From positions 1 through 39,760 of the forward strand of contig JAIESI010000015.1 of the NCBI GenBank assembly GCA_019746135.1: a stretch of 39,760 nt of DNA, written 5' to 3'. Both the position numbers and the translations under genes were made by a program. Source of the DNA: Xanthobacteraceae bacterium. GTDB lineage: Bacteria > Pseudomonadota > Alphaproteobacteria > Rhizobiales > Xanthobacteraceae. The notes under the pieces are model-generated. The model was not told where the DNA came from. It made no database searches and saw only the letters and a list, made by a program, of their open reading frames with translations. Shown one piece after another: positions 35,385 through 39,760 of this stretch. Position 1 is the first letter of the stretch. Every line of letters starts with the position of its first letter.

Positions 35385-36675
35385 ATTGCCCGGCGAGGTC
35401 AAGCCGCATCCGGAACGCGAGTATTCCCGCAGCCAACAGCGCCAACGCGATCCCGAGGACGCAGGCGGGCCAACCGAACGCATCGAACAGGTGCCCGAGC
35501 AGGGCGCTGCCGACCAGCCCTCCGGCGAAATAGCACGCAAGATAGATGCCGCTCGCCGCGCCGCGGTCCGCGCTCGCGGCACGCCCGACGAATCCGGTCG
35601 CGGCGGCCTGCGCGAAAAAAGTGCCGACGCCCACCAGCATCATGCCAAGAACCACCGCCCAAAGCGCGGGCAGGAGCAGCAGCGGCAACCCAAGCCCGGC
35701 GAGAGCGAGCGCACCCCAGATCGTCGCCTGTGTGCCGAGGCGCTGCACCACAGCGCCTGCGAACGGCGTGGTCACGATCGACGGCAGGAACACGAAATAG
35801 ACGAGGCCCAGCGCCATCCGGTTCAGCGACAGCGGCGCCTGCACCAGAACGAAGTTCACATAGGTAAACGTGCCGATGAACGCGAACAGGATGCAGAAGC
35901 CGATGCCGAACGTGGCGCGCAACGGTCTGTTGCGAAGGTGCTGTGTCCAGACCTTGAAGGACGCCGGCAATGCCTCGCTCTCCGGTGCCGTCGGCATGGT
36001 CGAGCGGATGGTGAGATAGACCAGCAGCGCGCCGGCGAGGTTCAGGCCTGAGAAAAAATAGAAATTGGCCGCGAGCCCCAGGTCGAAGCCGTGATTGACC
36101 GCCGATACATGCACGTTGTTGACGTCGAGCAGAAGCCCGCAGCCGGTTCGCCGGGCGACCGCGCGCAGGAATTCGACCTCGGTCATCGAGCTTGCGCCGA
36201 AGGTGATGTAAGTCGACGGGTTCTCCAGCAGCATCCGCATGCCGAGCGTATCCTGCACCTCGTTCACGTGGTCACAAACATGCGCCAGCGAGATGTCGTT
36301 GTAGGGGAGGGGCAGGAGATCGTTGAGAAAGATGCCGTCATGGGTGGACCAGGCCAGGTGCTCGGAGAACAGCGCCGGCTCGTAAACGTCGACGAGGCGC
36401 TTCAGTCGCAAGAGATGCGCGCAGTCGAGCGGCGCCGTGCCGCCGATGGAAAGGCCCACGCCGTGGATCGACAGCGGATAGTCGGCGCGGATGCGTTGCA
36501 GCAGGTGATGCGGCGGGCCGCCGGCGCCCATGTAGTTCTCGGCGTGAATTTCGAAGAAATCGGCGCGTCGCAAGCCTGCGAAAATATCCTCGGCGTGCTC
36601 CGGCTTGAGCCCGGCGCCGACCGCCGGCACGGGCATGTCCGCATCGAAAGTCCGCGAATGGGAACGCGTCGTCAT
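35353..36675 (-). pseudogene. In-frame chimera: N-terminal BufB (MNIO, DUF692) joined to C-terminal MFS transporter half
   Basis: ATG 36675 follows GGAGGAAGCC. Residues 1-198 are a clear multinuclear non-heme iron oxygenase of the bufferin type: [67 protein letters not shown] and [18 protein letters not shown]. BufB is normally about 280 residues; the following HLAGH-type metal-ligand region is absent. From L199 (about 36081) the sequence becomes the second half of a YnfM-like MFS protein: [19 protein letters not shown] and six further membrane helices to residue 440, lacking the first six. Both halves are incomplete, so neither activity is expected. The joint looks like a deletion that also removed bufC. 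The 3' end overlaps the convergent gene by 32 bp. Confidence 0.88.
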
Positions 36676-36748
36676 GGCTTCCTCCCCAACCGGCCGGCGG
36701 GCCCTTCGCGGAAACCGGCCAGCGGCCGGCCTCCGCGAGGCGCGGGCC

Positions 36749-37033
36749 TTACGCCGGGCGCTTGACTGGCGTGAGCGAGCCCGGACCGAACGGCGTCTTG
36801 GTGGTGACGCAGGTGGCTTGATCGACGAGCTTCCAGGCGTTGCCTTGGTAGTCGACCTTTGAGGTCGCGGCGCAGGTCGTGCCGGCGCCGGCCGCGCAAT
36901 CGTTCTGCCCTTTGAGCGAAACGCCGTAGCACTTCTCCTTCGGGCCGGCCTCGGCCTGCGACACGGCCACGGCGGCGAGCGCCGAGCTGAGCGCCGCGGC
37001 GATCGCGAGCGAGGTGGTGGTTTTGAGTGACAT
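36749..37033 (-). CDS. bufA1: Bufferin precursor BufA1 (DUF2282-type RiPP precursor)
   Basis: A 94-residue secreted precursor. Residues 1-29 form a signal peptide ([23 protein letters not shown]). The core has the family pattern [38 protein letters not shown] and ATCVTT, with four cysteines: C35, C46, C54, C75. In characterised bufferins, core cysteines are oxidised by the MNIO enzyme BufB with BufC, giving copper-binding heterocycles, and the peptide is exported to the periplasm for copper tolerance. ATG 37033 has GGGAGAA upstream; the earlier frame start at 37096 is unsupported. It lies 73 bp before the broken bufB; bufC is missing. Copper control is likely by analogy, though no regulator site was identified. 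Confidence 0.9.
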   Translation of the reverse strand: MSLKTTTSLAIAAALSSALAAVAVSQAEAGPKEKCYGVSLKGQNDCAAGAGTTCAATSKVDYQGNAWKLVDQATCVTTKTPFGPGSLTPVKRPA

Positions 37034-37158
37034 CGGAATTCTCCCGTTTGCAGAACGCTCGCCATCGAGCGTTGACGGGACATTGCCGCTTTCCACGCGT
37101 GAGCTGAAATATCGTCCGCCGATCGTTCCGATAGCAGGCCGCTATCTGAAGCGCGGCA

Positions 37159-37848
37159 TCAGGCGCCGCGAAGCGCGTCGAGCGCCGCAAGGATTTCCTC
37201 CGGCTCCATCCGCTCGCGGAATTCGATGTTGACCTGCCGCGCCTTTACGAGGCCGTCGCGGCCGACGATGAACTTCGCCGCCATCGGCAGAAAGTGACTT
37301 TGGTTGCCGTGATACTTCTCGAGCTCGACGCCGGCCGCTTCGTAGAGTCTGCGGATCTCTGCGCCGACCCAGAAGATCAAGCCGAGCGAAAGCGAATAGC
37401 CGAGATCTACGTCGCTCAGCACGGGAAACGGCAATTCGTTTTGCGAAACATAATCGCCGGTGAAGGAGGCGGTGTCCGGCATGATTGAGACGACCTGCGC
37501 GCCGAGCCGCCGGATCTGATCGTGGATGGCCGCAAGCGAGCGCAACTCGATCTTGCAGTAAGGACACCAGTGCCCACGATTGATGCTGATCACCACCGGC
37601 CCGGCGTGCAGCATCGACGTCAGCGATACCATACGGCCGGTTTCGGCAGGCAGGTTGAACGGCGGCATCGGTTCGCCGGCCTTGGGACCAACTTCACCGC
37701 GGTCCAGCGCCGTGAGGCGGTTGACGAGGTCGTCATAGGCTCGGGCGAAATCGGGCCGGAGTTGGCCGCTTCTTTCGCGATAGGCGGACAGCTTGTTTCG
37801 TAGTGGTTCGGCACCGGTCGGGCGAACGGAAGAAGTCGAGTTCGTCAA
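37159..37848 (-). CDS. Peroxiredoxin-like (AhpC/TSA) thioredoxin-fold protein
   Basis: About 229 residues. The core has PKAGEPMPPFNLPAETGRMVSL, then NRGHWCPYCKIELRSL with C95 and C98, then QVVSIMPDTASFTGDYVSQNELPFPVLSDVDLGYSLSLGL and FIVGRDGLVKARQVNIEFRERMEPEEIL. The WCPYC motif gives the CxxC arrangement of the peroxiredoxin-like family that reduces peroxides with thiol donors. The start is uncertain: TTG 37848 has GGAGG five bases before it; GTG 37854 and ATG 37884 are in frame but poorly spaced. It lies 125 bp upstream of bufA1 on the same strand, so oxidative and metal stress genes adjoin. Confidence 0.88.
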   Translation of the reverse strand: MTNSTSSVRPTGAEPLRNKLSAYRERSGQLRPDFARAYDDLVNRLTALDRGEVGPKAGEPMPPFNLPAETGRMVSLTSMLHAGPVVISINRGHWCPYCKIELRSLAAIHDQIRRLGAQVVSIMPDTASFTGDYVSQNELPFPVLSDVDLGYSLSLGLIFWVGAEIRRLYEAAGVELEKYHGNQSHFLPMAAKFIVGRDGLVKARQVNIEFRERMEPEEILAALDALRGA

Positions 37849-37995
37849 ATTCACCTCCGTGCCGGCGCGGAGAGGACATAGCATCGCCGCAGATAGCAGC
37901 GGGCTATGGAAGCGATGCCTGCCGTCGGGATGTGAATTGGAAGACCGGCTGGTGTTGCGGTTCGGACGTTCGCTCTCCGGCGACGGAACGCGACG

Positions 37996-38397
37996 CTACG
38001 GCTTCTTCCACACGTCCTTCTCGTCGATGACGCTCACATGCGTCGCAACCACATGCCAGCCGTCGGGAAAGCGCACCCAGGTCTGCATCTGCCGCCCGAC
38101 CTTGCCCGGCATGGTCTCGCGATGAAACAGCGTCGAGGCTACGGCGAAGTCGCGGCCGTAGGTGGTGATGACGGTCTTCGAGATGCTGCGCATCAGTCCG
38201 ACCGGCACGCGCGCGGCGCGGAACGCGGCGATCTCGTCGAAGCCGTAGAGGATTTCCTGCGTGCCGTAGCGGATGGTGCGGGGATCGACGCGGAAGGTGT
38301 CGTCCAGCACCGCGACGTCGTTGGTCACCAGCGCCTTTTCGTAGCGGTTGAAGGCGGCGGTGACCTCGGCCACGACCTCCGGCAGATCGACTTCCAT
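37996..38397 (-). CDS. hpxZ: HpxZ/AtzH-like protein (DUF3225, SnoaL/NTF2 fold)
   Basis: A 133-residue protein matching the oxalurate-catabolism/AtzH family: LPEVVAEVTAAFNRYEKALVTNDVAVLDDTF, DPRTIRYGTQEILYGFDEIAAFRAAR, VITTYGRDFAVASTLFHR, GRQMQTWVRFPDGWHVVATHVS. HpxZ is found with oxamate/oxalurate amidases, and AtzH stabilises or supports allophanate and biuret hydrolysis. No such amidase adjoins it here. The ATG (38397) lacks a strong SD. It is divergent from the zinc alcohol dehydrogenase. Confidence 0.88.
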   Translation of the reverse strand: MEVDLPEVVAEVTAAFNRYEKALVTNDVAVLDDTFRVDPRTIRYGTQEILYGFDEIAAFRAARVPVGLMRSISKTVITTYGRDFAVASTLFHRETMPGKVGRQMQTWVRFPDGWHVVATHVSVIDEKDVWKKP

Positions 38398-38427
38398 GGA
38401 CTGTTCCCTGTGCTTTCCGTTGCCGCC

Positions 38428-38467
38428 TTGACCGGGATCAATCCGGCCGTCGCGGCAATGCTATCAT
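38428..38467 (+). promoter_or_regulatory. FNR/FixK-type promoter of the alcohol dehydrogenase gene
   Basis: TTGACCGGGATCAA (38428-38441) differs from the FixK/FNR consensus TTGAT-N4-ATCAA at one position. TATCAT (38462-38467) is a good -10. With the start at about 38474-38476 the box is centred near -41, the class II activator position. The gene starts at 38498. This suggests induction under low oxygen by a FixK/FNR/AadR-type protein. Confidence 0.65.
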
Positions 38468-38497
38468 GCCGCCGCCGCGATCAACGAGCGAACGGCG

Positions 38498-39481
38498 ATG
38501 CGCGCGATGGTGCTGGAGCGTCCGGGCGAGCGCCTGCAGATGCGGGAATGGCCGGACTGCGCGCCGGGGCCGGGCGAGGTGCGGCTTGCCGTGTCGGCCT
38601 GCGGCGTCTGCCGCACCGACCTGCACGTGGTCGATGGTGAGCTGCCGGAGCCGAAGCTGCCGCTCGTCCCCGGTCACGAGATCGTCGGCCGCATCGATGC
38701 GCTGGGCTCGGGCGTGACAGGCTTGCGGATCGGCGAACGCGTCGGCGTGCCCTGGCTCGGCGCGACCGACGGCACCTGTCCCTATTGCCTGAGCGGGCGG
38801 GAAAACCTCTGCGACCGGCCGCTGTTCACCGGCTACACCCGTGACGGCGGCTACGCCACGCAGGCCATCGCCGATGCACGCTATATCTTTCCGCTCGGCG
38901 AAGCGGGCGATGACGCGGCGCTCGCGCCGCTGCTGTGCGCCGGCCTGATCGGCTGGCGTTCGCTGGTGATGGCCGGCGAGGCGCGGACCCTTGGCCTCTA
39001 CGGGTTCGGTGCCGCGGCCCACGTCATTGCCCAGGTGGCGCGCTGGCAGGGCCGACGGGTGTTTGCCTTCGTGCGGCCGGGCGACGAGAGCGGCATGGCG
39101 TTCGCTCTGCGGCTCGGCGTGGTATGGGCCGGCGGCTCGGACCAATCTGCGCCGGAGCCGCTCGACGCCGCGATCATCTTCGCGCCGGTCGGCGCGCTCG
39201 TGCCGGCGGCGCTCAAGGCGGTGCGCAAGGGCGGGCGCGTGGTCTGCGCCGGTATTCACATGAGCGACATTCCGGCCTTTCCCTACCGGCTGCTCTGGGA
39301 GGAGCGGCAGGTGGTGTCGGTCGCCAATCTCACGCGGCAGGATGGCGCCGGCTTCTTTCGCGTTGTCGCCGAGGCGAAGCCCGTCACCGACGTGACGACC
39401 TATCCGCTCGCGAGCGCCAACGACGCGCTCGACGACTTGCGCGCCGGGCGGCTGAACGGCGCGGCCGTGCTGCTGCCCTAG
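38498..39481 (+). CDS. Zinc-dependent alcohol dehydrogenase (MDR family)
   Basis: A 327-residue medium-chain dehydrogenase. Catalytic zinc ligands are C38 (CGVCRTD), H60 and E61 (PGHEIVG) and a Cys in LAPLLCAGLIGW. The structural zinc lobe reads TDGTCPYCLSGRENLC, giving C94, C97, C105 and an Asp (D91) in place of the first Cys. The coenzyme strand is GLYGFGAAAHVIAQVA, GFGAAAH replacing the usual GxGxxG. The likely reaction is NAD(P)-dependent oxidation of an alcohol or reduction of an aldehyde; the promoter suggests a role in hypoxic redox balance. ATG 38498 has GAACGG upstream. Length is at the short end for the family. Confidence 0.94.
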   Translation: MRAMVLERPGERLQMREWPDCAPGPGEVRLAVSACGVCRTDLHVVDGELPEPKLPLVPGHEIVGRIDALGSGVTGLRIGERVGVPWLGATDGTCPYCLSGRENLCDRPLFTGYTRDGGYATQAIADARYIFPLGEAGDDAALAPLLCAGLIGWRSLVMAGEARTLGLYGFGAAAHVIAQVARWQGRRVFAFVRPGDESGMAFALRLGVVWAGGSDQSAPEPLDAAIIFAPVGALVPAALKAVRKGGRVVCAGIHMSDIPAFPYRLLWEERQVVSVANLTRQDGAGFFRVVAEAKPVTDVTTYPLASANDALDDLRAGRLNGAAVLLP

Positions 39482-39500
39482 GCGAGCCGGCCATCGGGAT

Positions 39501-39511
39501 GGGGGGGGGGG
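39501..39511. repeat. Homopolymer of 11 G
   Basis: An unbroken G11 tract, 20 bp after the dehydrogenase stop and 26 bp before the TTGACA of the downstream promoter. Such tracts slip in replication and are also a common source of sequencing error. Confidence 0.9.
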
Positions 39512-39537
39512 CTTTCGTTCGCGCCGTGGGCGATGGG

Positions 39538-39566
39538 TTGACAGGCCCCGCTACGTTCTCTATTTG
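39538..39566 (+). promoter_or_regulatory. Near-consensus sigma-70 promoter
   Basis: TTGACA (39538-39543), a 17-bp spacer and TATTTG (39561-39566). It is the clearest housekeeping promoter seen in the window. Transcription would begin near 39573 and run rightward out of the window. Confidence 0.7.
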
Positions 39567-39573
39567 TTCTATT

Positions 39574-39760
39574 CATCCTGACTGTTGAGGGGCGCCATCC
39601 GGGTGGCTCCTGTTTGGCAGAGGCAGGAACGGTGCGCCTGCGGGTCCGGCTCAGCCGGCTGGACTCCCGGGAAGCCTCGGACCCCGCTCTATGGGCACTA
39701 CGACCTGTGCGCAGGGAGCCTGCTGGACCACCGGTCGCCGGTTGCGACCGGGCGGCAAAC
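39574..39760 (+). ncRNA. Candidate structured RNA or long leader, cut by the window edge
   Basis: Downstream of the strong promoter no convincing gene is found, but the sequence is dense in hairpins: GCCAT-ccgg-GTGGC near 39592-39606, a GGCTCAGCC hairpin within GTCC/GGAC near 39650, and CCGGTCGC-cggtt-GCGACCGG at 39731-39751. The pattern suits a stable RNA or riboswitch-like leader. It lacks the signatures I know for tmRNA, RNase P RNA, SRP RNA and 6S RNA. An ATG at 39690 opens a frame to the edge but has no ribosome site. Identity unknown. Confidence 0.3.

Noticed and set aside
39574..39760. tmRNA, RNase P RNA, SRP RNA or 6S RNA
   Set aside because: The conserved cores of these RNAs that I know are not present.

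Overview
The window reads as a stretch of an alphaproteobacterial chromosome, most likely Hyphomicrobiales near Bradyrhizobium or Rhodopseudomonas. The grounds are the high G+C content, genes packed with 4-8 bp overlaps, the number of periplasmic-binding-protein transporters, a palindromic intergenic repeat of a type I associate with that group (7877-7921), a bufferin precursor gene and a FixK/FNR-type promoter. These are impressions from sequence; no database was searched. No tRNA, rRNA, CRISPR array, intact insertion sequence or prophage was found.

Positions 1-23365 look like one large catabolic region for an organic acid, probably aromatic or heterocyclic. The minus-strand block 1-7836 encodes an HpaB-type flavin hydroxylase/dehydratase (cut by the window edge), an acyl-CoA ligase, an SDR lacking its catalytic residues, a regulator built of two fused HxlR domains, a three-part TRAP transporter and an alpha/beta hydrolase. 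A UbiD-type prFMN decarboxylase is on the plus strand (8234-9637). A second minus-strand block (9894-16829) holds a molybdenum hydroxylase (CoxL-, CoxM- and CoxS-like, with CoxG fused to CoxS), an amidohydrolase and a Bug-type binding protein. Divergent from it is a complete branched-chain amino-acid-type ABC transporter (17102-21653), followed by an Asp/Glu-racemase-fold protein and a second alpha/beta hydrolase. The enzyme set suggests CoA activation, hydroxylation, decarboxylation and hydrolytic ring or amide opening, with three uptake systems. The substrate cannot be read from sequence.

Positions 23366-39481 are a patchwork of transport, signalling and stress genes, and several loci are broken. 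At about 23520 the 3' ends of a FixJ/LuxR-type regulator and a universal stress protein meet head to head. A DUF4118 (KdpD-like) histidine kinase is frameshifted next to its intact response regulator. A sodium:solute symporter with its DUF4212 small subunit lies beside a frameshifted exonuclease-CBS-nucleotidyltransferase gene. A bufferin precursor gene (36749-37033) is followed by a chimera in which the first 198 codons of the modifying enzyme BufB continue in frame into the second half of an MFS transporter. These are either real genome decay or assembly errors. A lipocalin-like protein, a long MFS symporter, three small membrane proteins, a peroxiredoxin, an HpxZ/AtzH-like protein and a zinc alcohol dehydrogenase behind an FNR/FixK-type promoter complete this half.

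The last 280 bases carry an 11-G run, a near-consensus sigma-70 promoter and a hairpin-rich sequence without a convincing gene, possibly the start of a structured RNA cut off by the window edge.
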